DNA from: Brevibacillus reuszeri
Lineage (GTDB): Bacteria; Bacillota; Bacilli; Brevibacillales; Brevibacillaceae
Assembly: GCF_002897295.1 (NCBI RefSeq)
Contig: NZ_BEXF01000035.1
Span: forward strand, 1 to 42,874
DNA: 42,874 nucleotides
Direction: 5' to 3'
Shown: piece after piece, positions 9,079 to 16,223 of the stretch
Numbering within the stretch: position 1 is the first letter of the stretch
Layout: every line of letters begins with the position of its first letter
The notes under the pieces: generated by a model
Seen by the model: the letters and a program-made list of their open reading frames with translations, nothing else
What the model was told of the DNA's origin: nothing
Database searches by the model: none
Made by a program: the position numbers and the translations under genes

Positions 9079-9126
9079 CCACCTCCTATAAACAATTCTG
9101 AAACTTCTAAAAATATTGTGGTGTTA

Positions 9127-9155
9127 AGAATAGCATGAACATTCGCTCAGCGCAA
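9127..9155 (-). promoter_or_regulatory. Probable gltA promoter
   Basis: On the minus strand TTGCGC (9155-9150) and TATTCT (9132-9127) are 17 bases apart, and TG one base before the -10 makes it an extended -10. Transcription would start near 9120, giving a leader of about 70 bases that includes the hairpin. Confidence 0.45.
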
Positions 9156-9242
9156 TAAAGTGAAAAGCGGCAAATCGTAATGTAAGCGTTTTACCTTTAA
9201 GAAAAGTTTTTTAATCGATCAAAACGCCTATGTATCAACGAC

Positions 9243-9281
9243 AAAAAATAGACACATTCCCTTGGTAATTGGTGGAATGTG
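9243..9281 (-). terminator. Terminator upstream of gltA
   Basis: CACATTCC/GGAATGTG (9281-9274 with 9260-9253) is followed on the minus strand by TATTTTTT. It closes the small gene at 9296-9436 and insulates gltA. Confidence 0.7.
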
Positions 9282-9295
9282 CCCGTTTCAGGTTT

Positions 9296-9436
9296 CTAAC
9301 GATCGTGATTTTGTGTTTTATGATGCTCCGTTTTTCGAGGCGTTTGGAATCCTTTTACTTCGAGCATTTTACTGCTCATCTTGGAATCCAGCGTTTTTTC
9401 AGGAGCTTGCGGATAGCTCTTTTCGCCTTTTGACAC
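9296..9436 (-). CDS. Small basic protein of unknown function (46 codons)
   Basis: A short frame reads from a GTG at 9436 to TAG at 9296. GAGGAGGAG lies 6 bases before this GTG, a near-ideal ribosome site. An in-frame ATG at 9478 would add 14 residues but has no ribosome site. The product is hydrophilic, rich in K, S, T, E and H, with a His/Lys-rich tail (TEHHKTQNHDR), no membrane segment and no cysteine. It is bracketed by the hemL terminator upstream and its own terminator downstream, so it must have its own promoter. CATACTAAT at about 9479-9488 resembles a mother-cell sigma (E/K) -10 element, so a small sporulation protein is one guess. No family is recognised. Confidence 0.5.
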   Translation of the reverse strand: MSKGEKSYPQAPEKTLDSKMSSKMLEVKGFQTPRKTEHHKTQNHDR

Positions 9437-9490
9437 CAGGATCTCCTCCTCAGATGAATACGGAATCAGACGTGACATCCATTAGTATGA

Positions 9491-9541
9491 CCGAAAAAAG
9501 AGGCCCATGATGGTGGCAATGGTTGGTTGCCAGTCATGGGC
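9491..9541 (-). terminator. hemL terminator
   Basis: On the minus strand GCCCATGACTGGCAA pairs with TTGCCACCATCATGGGC (9541-9503, with small mismatches), followed by CTCTTTTTT. This is a strong rho-independent terminator. Confidence 0.85.
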
Positions 9542-9589
9542 ACAGCTTTGATGTGTTTCTAAAAGGCTCACATCACTAAGCTAAATCAT

Positions 9590-10882
9590 TTACGCCTGCA
9601 ATTTTGCAAAAGAACGTTCTACCGCAGCGATCGTCTTTTGAATGTCTTCCTCGGTATGGGCGGTCGTGATAAACCACGCCTCGTATTTGGACGGAGCAAG
9701 GCAGATTCCCTCATCGAGCATGAGACGGAAGAAACGGGCGAAAAGCTCGCCATCTGCTTTTTGTGCAGCATCATAGTCATGGACAGGCTCGTCTGTGAAG
9801 TATACAGCCATAGCGCCTTTGACACGATTGAGCTGGATCGTTACGCCATGCTTATCTGCCGCTTCATGAATACCATTTTCCAGGATGGCACCCAGTCGTT
9901 CGAATTCATCATAGACACCGGGCTGCTTCAATACTTCCAGGCAAGCGATTCCGGCGCGGATGGAGGCTGGGTTGCCGGCCATCGTTCCCGCTTGATAAGC
10001 AGGGCCGAGCGGAGCTACTTGTTCCATAATTTCACGACGTCCACCGTAAGCGCCGATCGGCAGACCGCCACCGATAATTTTGCCAAGTGCAGTCAAGTCC
10101 GGCTCCACTCCAAGCAGGTTTTGTGCGCCGCCGTAGCAGAAACGGAAAGCAGTGATGACTTCATCGTATACGACGAGCGCACCTGCTTCATGTGTCAGTC
10201 GGTTCACTTCCTCAAGGAAGCCAGGCTCAGGTGTCACGATTCCAAAGTTGCCGACAATCGGTTCGACCAGCACGCATGCAGTTTCGCTGCCCCATTTTTC
10301 AAGCGCCTCAGCGAATGCTGCCTTGTCATTAAACGGTACAGTAATCACTTCGCTCGCGATGCTTTGCGGGATGCCCGCGCTGTCTGGAATGCCCAAAGTG
10401 GAAGGCCCAGAGCCTGCAGCCACCAGCACCAGATCAGAGTGACCGTGGTAGCAGCCAGCGAATTTGATAATTTTTACACGGCCAGTGTAAGCACGAGCTA
10501 CACGGATGCAGGTCATGACAGATTCCGTACCGGAGTTGTTAAAGCGGATGCGTTCCATAGAAGGAATAGCTTCGCGAATCATGCCAGCGAAGGTAACTTC
10601 CCATGGAGTAGGCGTGCCGTACAACGTGCCGTTTGACGCTGCCTCGCAAATTGCTTTGGTTACGTGCGGATGAGCGTGACCAGTGATGATCGGTCCGTAC
10701 GCTGCCAGATAGTCGATATATTGATTCCCGTCCACGTCCCAGAAGTATGCTCCCTCAGCACGTTCCATTGTGACTGGGGCACCTCCGCCTACGGCCTTGA
10801 AAGATCTCGATGGGCTGTTTACGCCACCAAGAATCACATCCAAAGCTTGGTTGTGCAGCTCTGCGGATCGTTCACGTTTCAT
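9590..10882 (-). CDS. hemL: Glutamate-1-semialdehyde 2,1-aminomutase
   Basis: This 430-residue class III aminotransferase converts glutamate-1-semialdehyde to 5-aminolevulinate, the entry to haem and cobalamin synthesis. The PLP signature is clear: VYDEVITAFRF holds the aspartate that pairs with the pyridine nitrogen, and TALGKIIGGGLPIGA (about residue 265) holds the Schiff-base lysine. The N-terminal GGVNSPSRSF and FNNSGTESVM segments are typical of the enzyme rather than other aminotransferases. Length matches the family. The gene stands alone, outside any hem operon, and sits where B. subtilis has the second copy gsaB (near ygaF, perR, ygzB). It may therefore be the paralogue rather than the hem-operon copy. 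A strong terminator follows. Confidence 0.93.
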   Translation of the reverse strand: MKRERSAELHNQALDVILGGVNSPSRSFKAVGGGAPVTMERAEGAYFWDVDGNQYIDYLAAYGPIITGHAHPHVTKAICEAASNGTLYGTPTPWEVTFAGMIREAIPSMERIRFNNSGTESVMTCIRVARAYTGRVKIIKFAGCYHGHSDLVLVAAGSGPSTLGIPDSAGIPQSIASEVITVPFNDKAAFAEALEKWGSETACVLVEPIVGNFGIVTPEPGFLEEVNRLTHEAGALVVYDEVITAFRFCYGGAQNLLGVEPDLTALGKIIGGGLPIGAYGGRREIMEQVAPLGPAYQAGTMAGNPASIRAGIACLEVLKQPGVYDEFERLGAILENGIHEAADKHGVTIQLNRVKGAMAVYFTDEPVHDYDAAQKADGELFARFFRLMLDEGICLAPSKYEAWFITTAHTEEDIQKTIAAVERSFAKLQA

Positions 10883-11036
10883 GGTTAATCCCTCTTTTCT
10901 TGTCCCAAAAGTCCTTCATTATCTTACCACAGCAATTGAGTAGGTGGGTATGGACCAACAGCTCTGGATGTGAAAAAGGAAAAATGATACAATTTTTGGG
11001 CAAATCACAACACACAGACAAAGGCGGTTGTCCACT

Positions 11037-11879
11037 ATGAAAGTCGAGTGTATTTCGATTAAGGGTAGCGGCAAGAGCAACGAGGATGCTTATGTTATTT
11101 CACAGGTCAAGCACGTATTTGCAGTGGTAGACGGTGTTTCTGCTCTCGTTCCTTATGAGAACGAAGCGGGGCAAACAGGGGGAGCTATTGCCGCTGAGCT
11201 CGTAAAGCGTCAGTTGGAGGCTTTGTCAGAGGAAGTGGCTCTGCACGATTCACTGAGTATGGCGAACGAGGCGCTGCATGACAGTATGGGCAAAAGTCAG
11301 ATCGATGTGACGCAAAAGGAAGCACTCTGGGGTGCGGCGTGTGCAGTAGTTCGCGTAGGAGAGGCGCATATTGAATACGCGCAAACAGGGGATTGCATGA
11401 TTTTTGTTGTTTATGCAGACGATACAGTACGCCCCTTGACGCATCTGCAGGTCAATCATTTGGAAAGCAAAGCTTTTGACAAGTGGGAGGAAGGAATTGC
11501 CCAAGGTGTAGGGACCCGTTCCGAGCTGCTGGAACGATGTAGGGACGTACTAATCCACAATCGGTATCAGGCAAACACACCAGGCGGCTATGGCGTATTG
11601 AATGGGGATACTTCTGCCAGGGATTTCATCGAATACGGTCGTGTGAATCGGATTGGTGCAGTGGCATTGGTGCTTTTAACAGATGGACTGTTCATGCCGC
11701 GTCCTTATGGAGGGGTCGAGCCGAATTGGGAACAGACTGTCTTGCCGATCGTTCATAAAGGACTGCAGCGATATACCGACGACCTATTGGCGCTGGAAAA
11801 CAGCGATCCCGAATGCACCAGCTACGTTCGCTTTAAAAAATCGGATGACAAGACGGGTATTGTCCTGTATTTGGAATAG
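11037..11879 (+). CDS. PP2C-like serine/threonine phosphatase domain protein
   Basis: This 280-residue soluble protein has a PPM/PP2C outline. KGSGKSNEDAYVIS matches motif 1 (usually RxxNEDxxxV), FAVVDGVSAL matches motif 2 (DGMGG-like, with a metal-binding Asp), WGAACAVVRV and AQTGDCMIFV match the GDSR-like motif with Cys in place of Ser, and LLTDGLFMP matches the late TDG metal motif. Metal ligands look kept, so catalysis is possible, but the divergent motifs and the lack of a kinase nearby leave the substrate unknown. ATG 11037 is chosen since AAGGCGG lies 9 bases upstream; TTG 11028 is an alternative. The ABC exporter operon begins 90 bases downstream. Confidence 0.78.
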   Translation: MKVECISIKGSGKSNEDAYVISQVKHVFAVVDGVSALVPYENEAGQTGGAIAAELVKRQLEALSEEVALHDSLSMANEALHDSMGKSQIDVTQKEALWGAACAVVRVGEAHIEYAQTGDCMIFVVYADDTVRPLTHLQVNHLESKAFDKWEEGIAQGVGTRSELLERCRDVLIHNRYQANTPGGYGVLNGDTSARDFIEYGRVNRIGAVALVLLTDGLFMPRPYGGVEPNWEQTVLPIVHKGLQRYTDDLLALENSDPECTSYVRFKKSDDKTGIVLYLE

Positions 11880-11969
11880 CAGTTTTGTGCAGTTTGCCTT
11901 TTGCAGAAATTGAATCGCTCATATACACTAACAGGTGTTATGCAACCGAGTAAAAAAGGACGGTTTTCC

Positions 11970-12980
11970 ATGATTCAAGTAAATCATTTACAAAAGGAGT
12001 TTCGCATTCATCAGGCCAGATCAGGACTTGGTGGTGCTTTTCGTGATTTGTTCAGCCGCGAATACAAAACAGTAAAAGCGGTGGACGATCTTTCCTTCAC
12101 GGTAGAGGAAGGCGAGATGTTTGCGCTGATTGGGGAAAACGGCGCCGGTAAATCGACGACGATCAAGATGCTGACGGGAATTCTGACACCGAGCGATGGT
12201 GAGATCGTGATTAATGGCTATGTTCCTTTCAAGCAGCGCGAGGAATACGTGCGCTCGATTGGGGTCGTTTTTGGACAGCGCTCGCAGCTGTGGTGGGATT
12301 TATCTCCACTAGAGTCGTTCCGTCTGTTAAAAAGCGTCTACAAGGTCGATGAGGCAGAGGGAGAAAAGTGGCTGAATCGTTTGATCGAGGAGCTGGAAAT
12401 AACCCCCTTCGTCAGTCAGCCAGTTCGTAAGCTGAGCTTGGGCCAAAGGATGCGGTGTGAGGTAGCCGCCTCTCTGATTCACAAGCCGCGTCTGTTGTTC
12501 CTGGATGAGCCGACAGTCGGGCTGGACGTTTTGGTAAAGCAAAAGATTCGTGAGTTTCTGCGCAATTTGAACGAGACGGAAAACATGACGATTTTGCTCA
12601 CTACCCATGACGTTTCAGACATTGAGGCCCTGTGTAAACGCGTGCTCGTTATGGACAAAGGAAAGCTGATTTTTGACGGACTGCTGAATGACCTGAAGGA
12701 AAAATGGGGCAATGGCACGGAGGTGTCGTTCCAGATGAAAAAGCGCACGACGGCAGACGATCTGCGCCATGCTTTGGGGGATATGTCCTGTGAAATCGAG
12801 CAGGTCAACGAATATGCGCTTCGTGTAAAAGTGGCGCGTAGTCAGGAAATGCTGCCGTTTGTTTTATCCACAGTCATGTCTACGTTTGAGGTCAGCGATG
12901 TGAAAATCCTGGAAACGAGCACGGAGGATATTGTACGCAATATTTATTCGACAGACAGCGAGGTAGTAAGCCATGCGTAA
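11970..12980 (+). CDS. ABC-2 type exporter, ATP-binding subunit
   Basis: This 336-residue ATPase has Walker A GENGAGKST (about residues 55-63), the Q-loop region in VFGQRSQLWWDL, signature LSLGQRMR, Walker B LLFLDEPTVGLD and H-loop LTTHD, followed by a C-terminal domain of about 90 residues. The VFGQRSQLWWDL stretch and two following permeases match the uncharacterised three-gene ABC-2 systems (COG4586/4587/3694 type) common in Firmicutes and Actinobacteria. It should energise export or membrane partition of an unknown, probably hydrophobic, substrate. ATG 11970 is chosen for the AAAGGACGG ribosome site. The gene overlaps the next by 8 bases, so translation is coupled. Confidence 0.9.
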   Translation: MIQVNHLQKEFRIHQARSGLGGAFRDLFSREYKTVKAVDDLSFTVEEGEMFALIGENGAGKSTTIKMLTGILTPSDGEIVINGYVPFKQREEYVRSIGVVFGQRSQLWWDLSPLESFRLLKSVYKVDEAEGEKWLNRLIEELEITPFVSQPVRKLSLGQRMRCEVAASLIHKPRLLFLDEPTVGLDVLVKQKIREFLRNLNETENMTILLTTHDVSDIEALCKRVLVMDKGKLIFDGLLNDLKEKWGNGTEVSFQMKKRTTADDLRHALGDMSCEIEQVNEYALRVKVARSQEMLPFVLSTVMSTFEVSDVKILETSTEDIVRNIYSTDSEVVSHA

Positions 12981-13767
12981 GCTTTACATGGAACTGATTC
13001 GCATGCGTTTTTTGACCATGCTTGCCTATCGGGTGAACTACTACAGCGGCATCATCATTTACGCCATCAATATTGGAGCGTACTACTTTTTATGGGGAGC
13101 GATCTACGGCGGACAGCAGCAGCTTGGAGGTCTTTCTGTCGAGCAAATGACGTCCTACGTCGCAATCGCCTGGATGTCCCGAGCGTTTTACTTCAATAAC
13201 ATCGACACGGAAATAGCCCAGGATGTGCGAGAGGGTAAGGTCGCGATCGAGATGATCCGGCCGTATAACTATCTCACAGTGAAAACGGCGCAGGCATTTG
13301 GCGAAGGGATTTTCCGGTTCCTGTTTTTTGCGGGTCCGGGGATCTTCCTGATCAGCCTGATCATACCGTTCAGCTTCCCGGCCACGGCAACAGGGTGGGG
13401 CTTGTATCTCATCAGCTTGATGTTCGCCTTTTTGATTAATACACAGGTCAATCTGCTGACAGGCTTGTTTACATTTTTCCTGTTCCGCAACGACGGGATG
13501 ATGCGTGCCAAACGGGTAGTTGTCGACCTGATGTCCGGTCTCGTGCTGCCGATCAGCTTTTTTCCGGGCTGGGCGCAAACCGTTATGGGCTTTTTGCCGT
13601 TTCAGGCGATCAACTACTATCCAAGCCTGATCTTTACAGGTGCAATTACCCCGTCACGGGCGTGGGAGCTAATTGGATTTCAGGTCATCTGGATGTTCGT
13701 GATTCTGGTTCCCATCTTGCTTCTCTGGCGCAGAGCCAAAAGCAAGCTGGTTGTGCAAGGAGGGTAG
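12973..13767 (+). CDS. ABC-2 type exporter, permease subunit 1
   Basis: This 264-residue integral membrane protein has about six hydrophobic spans (near 18-45, 55-75, 110-135, 140-170, 185-215 and 230-255). It fits the ABC2 membrane family paired with the ATPase encoded directly upstream, with which it overlaps by 8 bases. It has no signal peptide and no periplasmic-binding-type loop. It and the next permease (3 bases downstream) are distinct proteins, so the transporter is likely a heterodimer of membrane subunits. The substrate is unknown. Confidence 0.88.
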   Translation: MRKLYMELIRMRFLTMLAYRVNYYSGIIIYAINIGAYYFLWGAIYGGQQQLGGLSVEQMTSYVAIAWMSRAFYFNNIDTEIAQDVREGKVAIEMIRPYNYLTVKTAQAFGEGIFRFLFFAGPGIFLISLIIPFSFPATATGWGLYLISLMFAFLINTQVNLLTGLFTFFLFRNDGMMRAKRVVVDLMSGLVLPISFFPGWAQTVMGFLPFQAINYYPSLIFTGAITPSRAWELIGFQVIWMFVILVPILLLWRRAKSKLVVQGG

Positions 13768-13770
13768 ATC

Positions 13771-14568
13771 ATGCAAAACATCAAGCATATTATCGGCATT
13801 TTCGCAGACTACCTGGGGCAATATTTCAAAACAAGGCTCGCGTATCGTGCTGACTTTCTCGGCGATCTCGTATCCAACCTGATTTCCGAGCTGATCAATC
13901 TGGTGTTTATTATTGTCGTGTTTACACATGTTCCGATGATGAAGGAATGGACGCGCGATGAAATCATTTTCATCTACGGCTTCTTTTTGGTTCCGTATGC
14001 ACTGTTCTCCATGTTCTTCGGCTTCTGGGATTTCAACGAGCGATATATCATCCGTGGGGAAATGGACCGTATTTTGACCAGACCGATACACAATCTGGCA
14101 CAGGTCTGTCTGGAATCGATCGCACCGGACCGGATCTTTGGCGTCATTACCGGCTTGATCATTATGGGCTATGCGGCCATTCAGCTGGAGCTGTCGTTTT
14201 ACTGGTACGACCCGCTGATTTTTATTGGACTCGTCATTAGCGGCGCTCTCATCTATGGAGGCGTGTATACGGCGATTGCCGCCGTCAGCTTTTTCTCTGA
14301 CTCCCGGACAGGGATTGCCCCGATGATTTACAACATTCAACAGTACGGGCGCTATCCGGTTGATGTGTACAACAAGGTCATTCGTTTTGTGCTCACTTAC
14401 GTCTTGCCATTTGCTTTCGTCGGAGTCTATCCGGCGGCTTACTTTTTGCGCAAAGAGGTTTGGTATACGTATGCGGCACTTACGCCACTGATGGCTGTGA
14501 TCTTCTTCGGGGTGGGCCTCTTAGTTTGGAACTGGGGTGTCACGAAGTACAGGGGAGCGGGGTCGTAA
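13771..14568 (+). CDS. ABC-2 type exporter, permease subunit 2
   Basis: This 265-residue membrane protein has about six spans and the segment GEMDRILTRPIHNL, typical of the second permease of this three-gene ABC-2 family (COG3694 type). The start is 3 bases after the previous stop, with AGGAGGG just before. It completes the operon. No clear terminator is seen right after its stop; the next feature is a type I toxin-antitoxin locus on the opposite strand. Confidence 0.88.
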   Translation: MQNIKHIIGIFADYLGQYFKTRLAYRADFLGDLVSNLISELINLVFIIVVFTHVPMMKEWTRDEIIFIYGFFLVPYALFSMFFGFWDFNERYIIRGEMDRILTRPIHNLAQVCLESIAPDRIFGVITGLIIMGYAAIQLELSFYWYDPLIFIGLVISGALIYGGVYTAIAAVSFFSDSRTGIAPMIYNIQQYGRYPVDVYNKVIRFVLTYVLPFAFVGVYPAAYFLRKEVWYTYAALTPLMAVIFFGVGLLVWNWGVTKYRGAGS

Positions 14569-14639
14569 GGTCTAGCCTCGCTATACATGGCATAACCTGA
14601 TGAGGATTCCTTTGTTTTGCAGATCAGATGTCTATTCAT

Positions 14640-14814
14640 TATTTTTATTTCACTGTTGTTGTGGTAATATTAAAAGTAACAAGTAACAAAAAAAGACCGC
14701 CCGGCTGCAACCGGGACGGTCTGCACAATAGACGCTTCCCACAAGGGGGCGGCTCAATACTGGATGTGAAATAGACCGCAGAGCTGTCGACTCAAGGGCG
14801 GTCTATTTCTTTTT
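14640..14814 (+). ncRNA. Probable antisense RNA antitoxin (3' end well defined, 5' end not)
   Basis: A strong plus-strand terminator, GAAATAGACCGC (14768-14779) with GCGGTCTATTTC (14798-14809) then TTTTT (14810-14814), ends a transcript that no plus-strand protein gene explains. It overlaps the last codons and whole 3' untranslated part of the toxin mRNA read from the other strand, as RatA overlaps txpA. A possible promoter is TAATAT near 14674 with a weak -35. The 5' boundary given is a guess. Confidence 0.5.
14688..14721 (-). terminator. Toxin mRNA terminator
   Basis: AGACCG-CCCGG type stem (14721-14711 with 14704-14694) with loop TTGCAG, followed on the minus strand by TTTTTTT. It is a strong terminator that leaves an approximately 110-base 3' untranslated region after the toxin stop. 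Confidence 0.8.
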
Positions 14815-14898
14815 GGTCAAGGTAACTACCAAGCCGATGAAAGCCACTAGGAACAATCCAAACTGGAATATCAGCCCGAGTGTTTCAGTCGTTACCAC
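14803..14898 (-). CDS. Type I toxin, small hydrophobic (holin-like) peptide, 31 residues
   Basis: A GTG frame on the minus strand encodes a 31-residue peptide: short polar start (MVTTETLG), one membrane span (LIFQFGLFLVAFIGLVVTL) and a KKK end. This is the form of the TxpA/BsrG/BsrE and 'putative holin-like toxin' families, which insert in the membrane or damage the envelope. The ribosome site (AAAGGGGG) is locked in a 7-bp hairpin, CATCCCC/GGGGGTG with 8-base loop (14926-14905), as in known type I toxin mRNAs. An extended -10 (TGCTATAAT) lies 72-80 bases upstream. The stop codon sits inside the terminator stem of the opposing antisense RNA. It is too short for standard gene finders. Confidence 0.75.
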   Translation of the reverse strand: MVTTETLGLIFQFGLFLVAFIGLVVTLTKKK

Positions 14899-14904
14899 TA
14901 GCCT

Positions 14905-14926
14905 CACCCCCTTTCAAATGGGGATG
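14905..14926 (-). promoter_or_regulatory. Hairpin hiding the toxin ribosome site
   Basis: On the minus strand CATCCCC pairs with GGGGGTG (one G-U pair) around the loop ATTTGAAA. The 3' arm contains the toxin Shine-Dalgarno sequence, so translation should be low until the structure opens. Confidence 0.65.
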
Positions 14927-14969
14927 AGCCTGACCACCCTTGAGGAGCCCGATTCTATTGTACAAGTGG

Positions 14970-14978
14970 ATTATAGCA
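14970..14978 (-). promoter_or_regulatory. Toxin promoter, extended -10
   Basis: TGCTATAAT on the minus strand is a perfect extended -10 element (TATAAT at 14975-14970). The -35 region is weak. Transcription would start near 14963. Confidence 0.6.
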
Positions 14979-15079
14979 TGAAAAAGTATTCGTAAGGTTC
15001 AGATTATCGAAAAAGCACATAATCCGACTAAATACATCGGAAAAATTATTGAAAAGTGTCGTTTTGCCACTTTCCACTA

Positions 15080-15107
15080 TTGTCAAATCAAAAAACAGCA
15101 GTATAAT
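15080..15107 (+). promoter_or_regulatory. ribU promoter
   Basis: TTGTCA (15080-15085) and TATAAT (15102-15107) are separated by 16 bases, about 20 bases before the FMN aptamer begins. Confidence 0.7.
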
Positions 15108-15124
15108 ATGCTGTATACAACTTC

Positions 15125-15280
15125 ACATTCCTTCGGGGCAGGGTGAAATTCCCGACCGGCGGTGATCATGCTTATGTAGCGTGTTAAGCCCGCGAGCCTC
15201 CCAAGCTGTCAAAAGCGACGGAGTGCAGGATCTGGTGAGATTCCAGAGCCGACAGTACAGTCTGGATGGGAGAAGGATGA
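15125..15280 (+). promoter_or_regulatory. FMN riboswitch (RFN element)
   Basis: The conserved RFN blocks are present in order: CTTCGGGGCAGGGTGAAATT, CCCGACCGGCGGT, AGCCCGCGAGC, GGATCTGGTGAGATTCCAGA, GCCGACAGT and GGATGGGAGAAGGATGA. It binds FMN and here controls the riboflavin transporter downstream. An intrinsic terminator at 15416-15450 shows that it works by premature termination when FMN is plentiful. Confidence 0.96.
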
Positions 15281-15415
15281 CGACAGTACGTTTACCACAC
15301 GTGCTTGTTTGCCTGTGCAAACGGGATGAGACGCAGGGGTGATTTGTGAAAAATCCGCCCGCTTGTTTCTCGTACCCATTTTTTGCGCGAGCTATTTGTC
15401 ATGCGCTTGTACCAG

Positions 15416-15450
15416 CCCTGAGGAGATATTATCCTCAGGGTTCTTTTGTT
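15416..15450 (+). terminator. Riboswitch-controlled terminator
   Basis: CCCTGAGG (15416-15423) pairs with CCTCAGGG (15433-15440), followed by TTCTTTTGTT. It lies about 135 bases after the aptamer and 85 bases before ribU. Confidence 0.85.
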
Positions 15451-15534
15451 ACGATAGGCATTCAAAGACGTGTGGATTCACGACCACTGTTGCCATTCCT
15501 CAAGAAGGAAAAAAATACTTGGGAGATGGTACAC

Positions 15535-16146
15535 ATGAAAGAAACAGCGCTGCATACTTCACGCGCGCGCTCAACCCAAAAGCTGGTGACGATTCCGATG
15601 CTGGCTGCGGTTGCGTTTATTTTGCAATACCTGGAGGTTCCGATTCCGCTGATGCCTAGCTTTTTGAAGCTGGATTTCAGTACGCTGCCAGCTTTGATCG
15701 GGGGACTTATGTTTGGTCCCGTAGCAGGCGTCCTTATCGAAGTAATAAAAAACACACTGCACATGCTCTTGAAAAATACAGATGGACTGATTATTGGTGA
15801 AATCTCCAACGTGATTGCGGGTGCGTGCTTTATTTTGCCGGCGATCTATATGCAACGCCTGGGCAAAGGGAAAAAAGGCTTCCTGACAGGTCTTGCTTTG
15901 GGGACACTGCTGATGACGATCGTTATGGCGATTGCCAATGCGTACGCGCTCTTGCCGGCTTACGCTGTGCTGTATCAAATGCCGATTGAACAACTGCTCG
16001 CGATGTTCAACGCGACAAGCATCTGGTCGCTTGTCTTGGTGGGTATCGTGCCGTTTAACCTTTTCAAGGGAGTAGTCATCTCGTTGATAGCGTATCCGGT
16101 GTTCGCCAAACTGGCACCGAGATTGCAAGTAAGAACAGGGAAATAA
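15535..16146 (+). CDS. ribU: Riboflavin ECF transporter substrate-binding (S) component RibU
   Basis: This 203-residue membrane protein has about six spans. Its N-terminal segment, KLVTIPMLAAVAFILQYLEVPIPLMPSFLKLDFS, and the following LPALIGGLMFGPVAGVLIEVIKN are characteristic of RibU, the riboflavin-binding subunit of the energy-coupling-factor uptake system. The shared EcfA/EcfA'/EcfT module is not in this window and is usually encoded beside ribosomal protein genes. Start ATG 15535 follows GGGAG by 9 bases. The upstream frame to 15346 runs through the terminator and is not coding. The FMN riboswitch directly supports the substrate. Confidence 0.94.
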   Translation: MKETALHTSRARSTQKLVTIPMLAAVAFILQYLEVPIPLMPSFLKLDFSTLPALIGGLMFGPVAGVLIEVIKNTLHMLLKNTDGLIIGEISNVIAGACFILPAIYMQRLGKGKKGFLTGLALGTLLMTIVMAIANAYALLPAYAVLYQMPIEQLLAMFNATSIWSLVLVGIVPFNLFKGVVISLIAYPVFAKLAPRLQVRTGK

Positions 16147-16167
16147 CGATAAGCATATTGGATGTGA

Positions 16168-16202
16168 GGCCTCTGTCCCGATGTGGGACGGAGGTCTTTT
16201 TT
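16168..16202 (+). terminator. ribU terminator
   Basis: GGCCTCTGTCCC pairs with GGGACGGAGGTC (one G-U) around GATGT, followed by TTTTTT. Confidence 0.88.
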
Positions 16203-16223
16203 GTTTGAAAAAGCCCGCAGAAT

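Noticed and set aside
9181..9194. cre-like sequence TGTAAGCGTTTTAC upstream of gltA
   Set aside because: The left half matches the CcpA site but the right half is out of register, and it lies before the neighbouring terminator, far from the promoter.
13669..14340. Minus-strand frame of 223 codons
   Set aside because: Antisense to the second ABC-2 permease; composition (H, N, D, Q) is typical of a reverse-complement shadow of a membrane protein.
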